Source: Candidatus Desantisiibacteriota bacterium
Lineage (GTDB): Bacteria; UBA9089; CG2-30-40-21
Assembly: GCA_016208205.1 (NCBI GenBank)
Contig: JACQYP010000007.1
Location: forward strand, 1-12,364
Length of the DNA stretch: 12,364 bases
Reading direction: 5' to 3'
Numbering within the stretch: position 1 is the first letter of the stretch; each line of letters begins with the position of its first letter. The notes under the pieces are model-generated. The model saw only the letters and a list, made by a program, of their open reading frames with translations, had not been told where the DNA came from and did no database searches. The position numbers and the translations under genes are program-made. This document shows positions 6,790 through 12,364 of this stretch, piece by piece.

Positions 6790-7377
6790 TTACCCAAATA
6801 ATATCTCAGCAACATCATGCGTTATCTCTTCTCGAATATTGTGCAGCATTGCCTCAAAGCTACAATTCAACTCTTGTTTTTTGTATTGGAGAATGAACCC
6901 ACCCTTAATAGCTGCCTCTTGTGATGAAAGTTGCAAGTTGCTGCCAATTTTGGCATTCACCTCTTGGAGTACCTTATTAATTAGTTGCTGCCTTTCTTTG
7001 TTCACGCAAACAACAGCTATTTTATCATCATCTGGTTTGACAGCAGAAAGCAATAATTTATTTACAAGATACCTATAATCAGTATCGCTCAGGCTTGTCA
7101 AATAATCCAGGGCACCAGAAAAGGCATTTCCAATCTGTATCTCTTTTTCCTGCAAAAGTTGTTTCCGGCATTCGAGCCTATTCATAGTAAGCTTCCGCTT
7201 TCTTTCCTCTTCTACCTGATGTTTTATCCCTTCCCACAGATTTTGTCTACTCTCATCAGCCTGTTTTTGAGCCTCAGCAACTATGGATTCTGTCTGTTTA
7301 GCTGCTTCAGCCATAATTGACTCTACGGTTTGTTGTGCTTCTTTTTGAATCCGATGGAGAATGTCTTCAAGTGCCAT
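6790..7377 (-). CDS. atpE: V/A-type ATPase subunit E
   Basis: The 195-residue product is the peripheral-stalk subunit E. Residues 1-95 are a long charged, alanine-rich helix (MALEDILHRIQKEAQQTVES and onward), expected to form a coiled coil with the partner stalk subunit. The C-terminal globular part (about 100-195) has the family's GGFILQYKKQELNCSFEAML segment (residues 159-178) and ends in EILFG. The start has AGGAG seven bases upstream. It follows K by 47 bases. The partner stalk subunit (G/H) is not in the window. Confidence 0.9.
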   Translation of the reverse strand: MALEDILHRIQKEAQQTVESIMAEAAKQTESIVAEAQKQADESRQNLWEGIKHQVEEERKRKLTMNRLECRKQLLQEKEIQIGNAFSGALDYLTSLSDTDYRYLVNKLLLSAVKPDDDKIAVVCVNKERQQLINKVLQEVNAKIGSNLQLSSQEAAIKGGFILQYKKQELNCSFEAMLHNIREEITHDVAEILFG

Positions 7378-7424
7378 TTAATGTCTCCTATATGCCCTAT
7401 AAGTCTTAGAAGTCCTATCTCTAA

Positions 7425-7892
7425 CTATCCTAATTTAATATTTCCAAGAAGCAGGATAGTAGCAAGTAATCCCAGAATAGCATAGGTTTCTATAACTACT
7501 GCAAAGATCATTGCCTTGCCTACCTCTTCCGGTCTTTTTGCCACTACACTACACCCTGCAGCTGCACATCTGCCCTGATATATGGCTGATACCAACCCGG
7601 CTATGGCTAATGGCAAGCAAGCAAATATTATCTGCCATCCTTGACACATGGTTATAGCTGCTGAATCAATACCGGTTAATTTATTGAGCACCAAAAACAA
7701 GCCGACCAATCCATAAATTCCCTGGGTACCGGGCAATGCCTGTAAAATAAGTAATTGCCCAAACTTTTCAGGGTCCTCAGTTACCACCCCTGCCCCTGCT
7801 TGTCCGGCAACCCCGCAGCCATAAGAAGAGCCGCAACCAGGCAGTGCTGCAGCCAATGCTGCTCCACAAAGAACCAATACAAAACCATCCAT
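7425..7892 (-). CDS. atpK: V/A-type ATPase subunit K (c-ring), probably sodium-binding
   Basis: This 155-residue proteolipid forms the membrane rotor ring of the V/A-ATPase. It has two hairpins, so four membrane helices, as in the 16-kDa type. The ion-carrying glutamate is E135 in VVIETYAIL of helix 4; the first hairpin has glutamine instead (LPGTQG). Residues equivalent to the sodium ligands of Enterococcus hirae NtpK are all present: L53, T56, Q57, Q106 and E135. I infer sodium coupling. GGAGG lies six bases before the ATG. It is the first gene of its unit; the I (membrane stator) gene that often precedes K is missing and a divergent promoter region lies upstream. Confidence 0.93.
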   Translation of the reverse strand: MDGFVLVLCGAALAAALPGCGSSYGCGVAGQAGAGVVTEDPEKFGQLLILQALPGTQGIYGLVGLFLVLNKLTGIDSAAITMCQGWQIIFACLPLAIAGLVSAIYQGRCAAAGCSVVAKRPEEVGKAMIFAVVIETYAILGLLATILLLGNIKLG

Positions 7893-7931
7893 GATTAACC
7901 TCCATTTATGACTAAAATGCTAACTATCTTT

Positions 7932-8079
7932 GTAACTACTCAGGTATTATTCAGGAGTCAGAAGTCAGAATCCAGAATAGACATTCCCCTCTCTCCTCAC
8001 GGGAGAGGGACGGGGTGAGGGTTCTAACCTCTACGAATAATGCGAGCAGATTCTCTCATTCTGACTCCTGACTAGTTAC
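7932..8079 (-). repeat. Leader palindrome element bounded by inverted 11-mers, 5' of the ATPase genes
   Basis: In minus-strand sense the leader opens with GTAACTAGTCA (8079-8069), 4 bases after a -10 box, and closes with TGAGTAGTTAC (7942-7932), 28 bases before the SD of the K gene. Within it TCAGGAGTCAGAA (7951-7963) is exactly complementary to TTCTGACTCCTGA (8059-8071). The centre holds a diverged copy of repeat A. The parts are nested, as if repeats had been inserted into one another. Confidence 0.6.
7986..8023. repeat. Third, diverged copy of palindromic repeat A (intergenic)
   Basis: CTCTCC (7991-7996) pairs with GGAGAG (8002-8007) around a 5-base loop, followed by GACGGGGTGAGGGTTC. It is clearly related to 4024-4071 and 11559-11606 but lacks their TCAA(C/T)TGTGCCT tail. 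Unlike those two, it lies outside any gene, in the ATPase leader. Confidence 0.75.
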
Positions 8080-8083
8080 CATA

Positions 8084-8112
8084 ATTTTATCAAAAATGCT
8101 ATCATTTGTCAA
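8084..8112 (-). promoter_or_regulatory. Promoter of the ATPase K-E-C-F unit, divergent from degP
   Basis: The minus strand reads TTGACA (8112-8107), 17 bases, TAAAAT (8089-8084). The -35 box lies in ATTTGTCAA (8104-8112), one arm of a perfect 9-bp inverted repeat whose other arm (8124-8132) holds the -35 box of the opposite promoter. The 11 bases between the arms are T-rich. Confidence 0.72.
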
Positions 8113-8123
8113 CATTTTTTTAC

Positions 8124-8152
8124 TTGACAAATACCTTTATCCTTATTATAAT
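8124..8152 (+). promoter_or_regulatory. Consensus sigma-70 promoter for degP
   Basis: TTGACA (8124-8129), a 17-base spacer and TATAAT (8147-8152) match the consensus fully. Transcription should start near 8159, giving a leader of about 278 bases that contains the whole 8166-8406 palindromic element. No CIRCE element (TTAGCACTC-type repeat) or other known stress operator is visible. Confidence 0.8.
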
Positions 8153-8165
8153 ATGAATTAAATTT

Positions 8166-8406
8166 GTAACTACTCAGCAAGAGGAATTTACCACGAAATT
8201 TGGAGTGCGAGAGCTTACTTGCTCTCGCTTTGCTTTGAAAAAGCTTACTTGCTTTTGTTCTGCAAGTTGCTGTATCGCAAAAACGGTAGCAAGTAAGCTA
8301 CCGTAAAAACAAAGCGAAAGCAAGTAAGCTTTTGCACTCCAAATAAGCGGACTTTTGCATATGAGTAGTTACTCTCAGTGGTAAATTCCCCTTGCTGAGT
8401 AGTTAC
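8166..8406 (+). repeat. 241-base nested palindromic element forming most of the degP leader
   Basis: The outer arms at 8166-8194 and 8378-8406 are complementary at 28 of 29 positions and begin and end with GTAACTACTCA and its inverse. A second layer is ATTTGGAGTGC (8198-8208) with GCACTCCAAAT (8334-8344). Inside lie four hairpins with TTACTT or AAGTAA loops: 8207-8228, 8239-8256, 8283-8304 and 8314-8335. A further TGAGTAGTTAC lies at 8362-8372. The inner block is a longer relative of 6662-6756. Confidence 0.85.
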
Positions 8407-8436
8407 TTAAATTTAACAGTTTGGAGGTATTTTAAG

Positions 8437-9924
8437 ATGTGGATAAAGTCGAAAAAGTTTGAATATACACTGCTTATCATTGTTTGTGTGACTCTGGGTG
8501 GATTGATAGGCGTGGGTTTTGGGGCACATAAGTATATCTCAGGATGTATGAGTAAACTAAATATTGAGAAGACTGAACATCGCCCGGGGGCAAAGGATGC
8601 AGTCAGTCTGCAGGATGCCTTTGTTAATGTAGCTGAGGTTGTAAGCCCATGCGTGGTTAACCTGAGTGTGGAAAAGACGGTTCGAGATAATGGAGGCTCC
8701 TTTCCAGGGTTTGAGTTTAGAGGAACACCATTTGAGGACTTTTTTAAGGATTTTTTTGGCGGGGGAAATAGTCCGCGTGAATTTAAGGATCAAAGCCTTG
8801 GTACCGGATTTATTGTAGACTCACGAGGCTATATCCTCACCAATAATCATGTGGTCAAAGGGGCAGATGTAATAACTGTTTGTCTGCTTGATGGCAGAAA
8901 ATTCAAGGGTAAGATTGTTGGAACAGACCCAAAGGTAGATCTGGCTCTTATCAAGATTGATGTTTCGGATTCCTTGCCAACAGCCAGATTAGGGAATTCG
9001 TCAAAAACAAAGATAGGAGAATGGGTAATTGCTATCGGCAATCCCTTTGGTTTAGAGCATACCATTACTGTTGGGGTAATAAGTGCAAAGGGGAGAAGTC
9101 TTGGGCAGCAAGCACAATATGAAAATTTTATTCAAACAGATGCGTCAATTAATCCTGGTAATAGCGGTGGACCCTTAGTAAATATCTATGGTGAGGTGAT
9201 TGGGATTAATACAGCTATTGTTGCCGGTGGGCAGGGTATTGGATTTGCTATTCCTGTAGATATAGTCAAACATACTATCAACAGCTTGATAAAACATGGC
9301 AAGGTTACTCACGCATGGCTTGGTATCTATATCCAGGATATTGATGATACATTAGCAAAGCATTTTAAGGTTAATCCTATGTCAGGGGTTTTGGTGGCAG
9401 ATGTGATGAAAGATAGTCCTGCAGAAAAGGCAGGTATAAAAAGAGGGGATATCATCACAACAGTAAATAGAGAAAAGGTTTCCGCACCATCTGACCTTCA
9501 GTCAAAAATATTAGAAAAAGATGTCGGAGAAAAGGTTGAGGTTACAGTTCTGCGGGATGGGAAGGAAGATATTTACAACATAGTTCTGGAAGAGATGACA
9601 AACGATGGAGAAGGCAGCGGGCTTTCTGCTGGTGAGCATGGATGGAGGGGGATGACCCTGCAAAATATTACCCCGGAGATTGCCTCAGAATTCAAGCTCC
9701 CTTCGCAGACTCAAGGTGTAATTATAACCAGAATAGAACCCAGAACCCCAGCGGCTGAGGCACAGATTCAAAAGGGAGATGTACTTGTTGGTATGAATAA
9801 TGAGTCAATTGATTCACTTGATGAGTTTAACAAAACAGTCAAACAGATTCAAGATACAGAAGATGTAATGTTGGTTATAAAACGGGAGGGGCATACATTT
9901 TTTGTTGGGCTGTCGGGAAGATAG
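8437..9924 (+). CDS. degP: HtrA/Deg-family serine protease with two PDZ domains
   Basis: This 495-residue envelope protease degrades or refolds damaged exported proteins. A hydrophobic segment (about residues 9-30) is a signal peptide or membrane anchor. The trypsin-like domain (about 50-285) has the triad H138 (TNNHVV), D168 (KVDLALIKI) and S243 (NPGNSGGP). Two PDZ domains follow (about 290-385 and 403-490), the layout of DegP/DegQ/MucD-type proteins. A flexible Phe/Gly-rich loop (about 86-112) resembles the LA loop. The start at 8437 has GGAGG at 8423-8427; a longer reading from a TTG at 8392 would begin inside the inverted-repeat arm and is rejected. It is divergent from the ATPase genes, with a strong promoter and long structured leader. 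Whether it is DegP- or DegS-like cannot be settled; two PDZ domains favour DegP/DegQ. Confidence 0.93.
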   Translation: MWIKSKKFEYTLLIIVCVTLGGLIGVGFGAHKYISGCMSKLNIEKTEHRPGAKDAVSLQDAFVNVAEVVSPCVVNLSVEKTVRDNGGSFPGFEFRGTPFEDFFKDFFGGGNSPREFKDQSLGTGFIVDSRGYILTNNHVVKGADVITVCLLDGRKFKGKIVGTDPKVDLALIKIDVSDSLPTARLGNSSKTKIGEWVIAIGNPFGLEHTITVGVISAKGRSLGQQAQYENFIQTDASINPGNSGGPLVNIYGEVIGINTAIVAGGQGIGFAIPVDIVKHTINSLIKHGKVTHAWLGIYIQDIDDTLAKHFKVNPMSGVLVADVMKDSPAEKAGIKRGDIITTVNREKVSAPSDLQSKILEKDVGEKVEVTVLRDGKEDIYNIVLEEMTNDGEGSGLSAGEHGWRGMTLQNITPEIASEFKLPSQTQGVIITRIEPRTPAAEAQIQKGDVLVGMNNESIDSLDEFNKTVKQIQDTEDVMLVIKREGHTFFVGLSGR

Positions 9925-10297
9925 GTGGTAATCAGGTAATCGGTAAGAGAAACATTGTAGCATTTGGCATTTGAAAAAATTGCGATCTGTAAAGTAGAAA
10001 TTTGTGTTTAGCTTATCTATGTTTTTCTGTGCGGGTCAGATAGCCTTAATCTGGGCGGAATGTTTATAGCTCTAAACACAACCATGTTAAAGCCCCATAG
10101 GGGCAACCTGTCTGCGTGCAACACACAGGGAGATATGTTTGTTAGCACATAGTCCCCTCTGGGGCTAAAACCTATTTCACAGTTCAAAAATATTTGACAT
10201 TTTCTGAAAAATGCCTTGTGTCCCTTAATTCCTTAAGTTTTTACAGGAAAGGTTGCCCATTCCTGCATTGTCCAAACATGGTTACTAAGTCCAGCCA
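9925..10297. other. 373-base intergenic stretch with GCCCC-type hairpins, no gene seen
   Basis: This region separates the convergent degP and ROK kinase genes. No ORF with a plausible start site was found. It holds two GC-rich hairpins: GCCCC-ATA-GGGGC (10092-10104) and TAGTCCC-CTCT-GGGGCTA (10150-10167, one G-T pair). They flank about 45 bases that include CCTGT...ACAGG. GCCCC(A/T)-type repeats of this sort are common dispersed repeats in environmental genomes. No convincing T-tract terminator was seen. Confidence 0.55.
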
Positions 10298-11281
10298 TCA
10301 TTGCTGGAGTCCGTTTATTATAGCTTGTGAACGGTTACAAATCAGAAGGCTTGCCCCTATCAATCCTGCATCACTGCCAAGTTTGGCTAATTCTATCCTC
10401 AGGTTATCTTTTGCCTGTGAAAGTGCTCTATTTTGAACCGTATCCTTTATTATTTTCAATAGATGCCGTCCTGCTGCTTCCATGACACCACCACCCAGGA
10501 TAATTGCTTCCGGATTAAGAATATTAACAAGATTTGCTACACCTATGCCAAGATATTCGCCTGCTCTGTTTAATATCTGAAGACTGAGATTATCGCCCAT
10601 ATCAGCTGCCTCAGATGTAATCCCTACTGTAATCTTATTCAGGTCATTATCTACCATCTTCAAGATATTTGTTTGTGTTCCGGAAATAATCTTCTTCCTT
10701 ATTTGATGAATAATTGCCGGTCCTGCAGACAATGTTTCCAGACATCCCTTATTCCCACAACCACATACCAGCCCATTTTTCTTCATGGTCATATGTCCTA
10801 TTTCCCCACCAGCAAAACCGGCTCCTTGCATCAGCTTGCCATCAATGATTATCCCGCCGCCAATTCCGGTACCAACGGTTATCCAGATGAGGCTGTTTGC
10901 CCCTGAACCTGCCCCAAGTTTAGCCTCAGCCAATGCCCCGCAATTGGCATCATTTTCTATTTCTACAGGCAATCTGTATCTTTCATAGATAATCTTCTTT
11001 AAGTTTATATTTTTCCATCCTAAGTTTGGAGCAAAAAGAACAATACCATTCTTAACATCCACCTGTCCTGGGGCACCAATTCCGATTCCACGAATAGGGG
11101 TTTTTATACCATCTGTTATTTTTTCAATCGCATCATATATCCTCTGGACAATTGCATCTAACCCCTCATGAATATTAGTAAGAATGCGTATCTTCCTGAG
11201 TATCTTGCCGGAAGCCTCTATTATGCCGACATCTATCTTTGTCCCACCAATATCAAGCCCGATTACTAATTTCTGATTCAT
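10298..11281 (-). CDS. ROK-family sugar kinase (glucokinase-like)
   Basis: The 327-residue protein phosphorylates a sugar, most likely glucose or an N-acetylated hexosamine, using ATP in the cytoplasm. The phosphate-binding motif DIGGTK is at residues 10-15 and the catalytic base is D111 in ENDANC. A second glycine-rich motif, TVGTGIGGG, lies at 135-143. The ROK zinc site is present: H163 (GEIGHMTM) with C173, C175 and C180 (CGCGNKGCLE). The length and the absence of an N-terminal helix-turn-helix show it is a kinase rather than a ROK repressor. The SD is modest (AAGGGG, ten bases before ATG). It lies 153 bases downstream of the folate cyclo-ligase on the same strand, with a hairpin element between them, so co-transcription is possible. 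The exact sugar cannot be told from sequence alone. Confidence 0.9.
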   Translation of the reverse strand: MNQKLVIGLDIGGTKIDVGIIEASGKILRKIRILTNIHEGLDAIVQRIYDAIEKITDGIKTPIRGIGIGAPGQVDVKNGIVLFAPNLGWKNINLKKIIYERYRLPVEIENDANCGALAEAKLGAGSGANSLIWITVGTGIGGGIIIDGKLMQGAGFAGGEIGHMTMKKNGLVCGCGNKGCLETLSAGPAIIHQIRKKIISGTQTNILKMVDNDLNKITVGITSEAADMGDNLSLQILNRAGEYLGIGVANLVNILNPEAIILGGGVMEAAGRHLLKIIKDTVQNRALSQAKDNLRIELAKLGSDAGLIGASLLICNRSQAIINGLQQ

Positions 11282-11330
11282 ATTTCAGCTACCCCTTATA
11301 CGGATTTCAGAAAGTATCTTTGAATACAGT

Positions 11331-11388
11331 CGTTTGGGAAACGAGCCCTACATATAGGAATCCGAATGTAGGGTGCGTTTCCCAAACG
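11331..11388. repeat. Long palindromic hairpin element upstream of the ROK kinase gene
   Basis: The arms at 11331-11353 and 11366-11388 are complementary at 21 of 23 positions, with a 12-base loop. Each arm also contains its own small hairpin: CGTTT-GGG-AAACG (11331-11343) and GCGTTT-CCC-AAACGC (11375-11389). It lies between the folate cyclo-ligase stop and the kinase start, so any shared transcript would carry it. There is no T-tract. It appears to be another dispersed repeat family. Confidence 0.8.
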
Positions 11389-11434
11389 CACCTTTGTCTG
11401 ATACCAAATCAACGGTTATTTTTTGAAATCCATA

Positions 11435-12091
11435 TTAAACATTAGTTACAATCATTCGTTTCTCGGTGATAATTATTCCCACAGCCATATCATGGCTTTC
11501 AACTGGAACAGCATCTATTAGCTGACATTCAAAACACACACCAATAAGGCATACATTACTCCCTCTCCTCATGGGAGAGGGATGGGGAGAGGGTTCAACT
11601 GTGCCTTTAGTCACAGGCAAGAATGCCTGTGCTACCTTTGTGCCTTCTATTTGCTCAATCATTCGATCATAATACCCACCGCCATATCCTATTCTGTAAC
11701 CTTGCAGGTCAAAGGCTACCCCTGGAACAATGATCGTCTCTACCTCAGAAAGTGGAACAAATCTCTGGTAAATTTCCATAGGCTCCAGAATGCCATATGC
11801 CCCTTTTGCAAGTTCAATATCAAAATCATGCAACTCTGAAACAAGCAGTCTTTTATTTCCAATATCGGTTACAGGGACAAAAACCCTCTTGCCCTGTTGA
11901 ATAGCCTGCTTGATCATACCCTCTGTCTGTACCTCACTTCTGGTAGCAACATAAAATAAGATGCTTGATGATTCATGGAATTTCTCAAGACAAAATAGTT
12001 TTTCTGCAATCAACATACTCTTTTGGCATCTTTCCTCATGGCTTAATGCATTTCGTATGGATAAAATAGAGGTTCTTAATGATTTTTTCAT
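11435..12091 (-). CDS. 5-formyltetrahydrofolate cyclo-ligase with an in-frame repeat-derived insertion
   Basis: The enzyme (MTHFS family) converts 5-formyltetrahydrofolate and ATP to 5,10-methenyltetrahydrofolate, returning the storage form to the one-carbon pool. Family motifs are all present: R13 and nearby N-terminal residues, EVQT at 53-56 (folate site), PGVAFD at 123-128, GYGGGYYDR at 135-143 (ATP site), IGVCFECQ at 183-190, and PVESHD with IITE near the C-terminus. At 218 residues it is longer than the usual 180-200. The surplus lies between YYDR and IGV, where 39 residues replace the expected 10 or so. About residues 150-178 (GTKVAQAFLPVTKGT, then VEPSPHPSPMRRGSN) are encoded by two DNA palindromes. 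All catalytic motifs survive on both sides, so the enzyme is probably active. SD is weak (GGGTG). Its own promoter lies upstream at 12127-12154. Confidence 0.92.
   Translation of the reverse strand: MKKSLRTSILSIRNALSHEERCQKSMLIAEKLFCLEKFHESSSILFYVATRSEVQTEGMIKQAIQQGKRVFVPVTDIGNKRLLVSELHDFDIELAKGAYGILEPMEIYQRFVPLSEVETIIVPGVAFDLQGYRIGYGGGYYDRMIEQIEGTKVAQAFLPVTKGTVEPSPHPSPMRRGSNVCLIGVCFECQLIDAVPVESHDMAVGIIITEKRMIVTNV
11559..11645. repeat. Two adjacent palindromic repeats inside the folate cyclo-ligase gene
   Basis: Repeat A at 11559-11606 has the 9-bp stem TCCCTCTCC (11560-11568) and GGAGAGGGA (11574-11582) and matches 4024-4071 at 46 of 48 bases. Directly after it comes repeat B, CACAGGCA-AGAA-TGCCTGTG (11612-11631), then the 10-mer CTTTGTGCCT (11636-11645). 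The block's ends match the boundaries of the extra peptide in the protein. Confidence 0.85.
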
Positions 12092-12126
12092 GATAATTCA
12101 CCCATCTGTTGGTTACTCTTTAACCT

Positions 12127-12154
12127 ATTATACCAGAATTTCACTAATTGTCAA
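12127..12154 (-). promoter_or_regulatory. Sigma-70 promoter of the folate cyclo-ligase gene
   Basis: The minus strand reads TTGACA (12154-12149), a 16-base spacer and TATAAT (12132-12127), with an extended -10 (TGG before TATAAT). The short leader holds a small hairpin, GGTTA-AAGAG-TAACC, before the ATG at 12091. Confidence 0.75.
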
Positions 12155-12194
12155 TAATATTTAATAAATTCTAACTACTTTTGCAAGAATTTTC

Positions 12195-12223
12195 TTGACA
12201 CAAAAATCAATCTATGCTATCAT
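12195..12223 (+). promoter_or_regulatory. Rightward sigma-70 promoter near the window edge
   Basis: TTGACA (12195-12200), a 17-base spacer and TATCAT (12218-12223) make a strong promoter. It is divergent from the folate cyclo-ligase promoter. Downstream there is no protein gene before the window ends; the ATG at 12242 stops after five codons. Confidence 0.7.
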
Positions 12224-12305
12224 TATAAATTCAAAGGTGATTATGAAGCCTCTCGGATAAAACTGTAAAAAAAGCCAAAACAGGCTTAATTGACAACCAA
12301 CAGAT

Positions 12306-12318
12306 TGTTCTTTGAAAA
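12306..12318 (+). promoter_or_regulatory. boxA-like antitermination sequence, possible rRNA operon leader
   Basis: TGTTCTTTGAAAA resembles the boxA-type sequence found before 16S rRNA genes in many bacteria. It lies 83 bases after the -10 box at 12218-12223, with no coding capacity between and a weak hairpin at 12272-12287 (AAGCC/GGCTT). The inference of an rRNA operon to the right rests on this short match and context only. Confidence 0.35.
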
Positions 12319-12364
12319 TTTTAAGATGAGAATAGATAATTGGGGAAAAAGAGGGAGAAAAAAA

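Noticed and set aside
8104..8132. CIRCE/HrcA heat-shock operator between the divergent promoters
   Set aside because: The arms ATTTGTCAA/TTGACAAAT do not match the TTAGCACTC-N9-GAGTGCTAA pattern.
8207..8335. CRISPR-like array from repeated hairpins
   Set aside because: The hairpin units differ in sequence and orientation, spacing is irregular, there are no unique spacers of constant length, and no cas genes are present.
8392..8436. Longer N-terminus for the Deg protease from a TTG at 8392
   Set aside because: It begins inside the inverted-repeat arm and lacks an SD, whereas ATG 8437 has GGAGG nine bases upstream and opens a normal signal-anchor sequence.
9958..10213. GGCATTT/AAATGCC inverted pair spanning the degP-ROK gap
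   Set aside because: Only 7 bases in AT-rich sequence, 240 bases apart, with unmatched flanks; expected by chance.
12242..12259. Small leader peptide MKPLG after the right-edge promoter
   Set aside because: Five codons with only a weak AAAGG SD and no attenuator structure or regulatory codon run; most likely chance.

Overview
This AT-rich window reads as a chromosomal segment of an uncultivated, diderm-like bacterium. Start sites carry good Shine-Dalgarno (SD) sequences (GGAGG, AGGAG). Several intergenic regions hold sigma-70-type promoters (TTGACA, 16-17 bp, TATAAT-like). The proteins include lipoproteins, a penicillin-binding protein and an envelope HtrA/Deg protease. A V/A-type rotary ATPase in this setting, together with many dispersed palindromic repeats, fits an environmental candidate-phylum genome better than a well-studied genus. 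I cannot fix the taxonomy from the sequence.

Layout: (1) 124-642 (+), an ORF6N-domain protein. (2) 762-2831 (+), a class A penicillin-binding protein whose transpeptidase motifs are intact but whose glycosyltransferase active site looks dead. (3) 3119-4369 (-), a TPR-containing lipoprotein carrying several palindromic repeats inside its reading frame, preceded by 4446-5111 (-), a cyclophilin-type lipoprotein. (4) 7892 down to 5333 (-), the V/A-ATPase genes K-E-C-F. The usual partners I, A, B and D are absent. (5) 8437-9924 (+), a HtrA/Deg protease divergent from the ATPase genes. (6) 11281-10298 (-), a ROK-family sugar kinase, and 12091-11435 (-), a 5-formyltetrahydrofolate cyclo-ligase. (7) The last 170 bases hold a rightward promoter and a boxA-like sequence, possibly the leader of an rRNA operon beyond the window.

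Two things stand out. First, palindromic repeats lie in frame inside protein genes. One 48-base repeat occurs at 4024-4071 and 11559-11606 with 46 of 48 identities. It is read in two different frames in two unrelated genes, so it spread as DNA. In the folate enzyme it enlarges a conserved fold by roughly 27-30 residues. This resembles the palindromic elements described in Rickettsia, but with several repeat families at work. Second, three transcription units (degP, the ATPase genes and the cyclophilin gene) share a leader plan. A promoter is followed within 4-13 bases by an 11-base motif close to GTAACTACTCA, then 140-240 bases of palindromes, then the inverse 11-mer, then the SD and ATG about 30-40 bases on. 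The interiors differ from one leader to the next.

The ATPase genes and degP are driven by back-to-back promoters whose -35 hexamers are the two arms of a perfect 9-bp inverted repeat, which suggests shared control. Most of the other products act in the envelope: wall synthesis, protein folding, protein quality control and ion transport. No tRNA, complete rRNA, CRISPR array, transposase or integrase was found.
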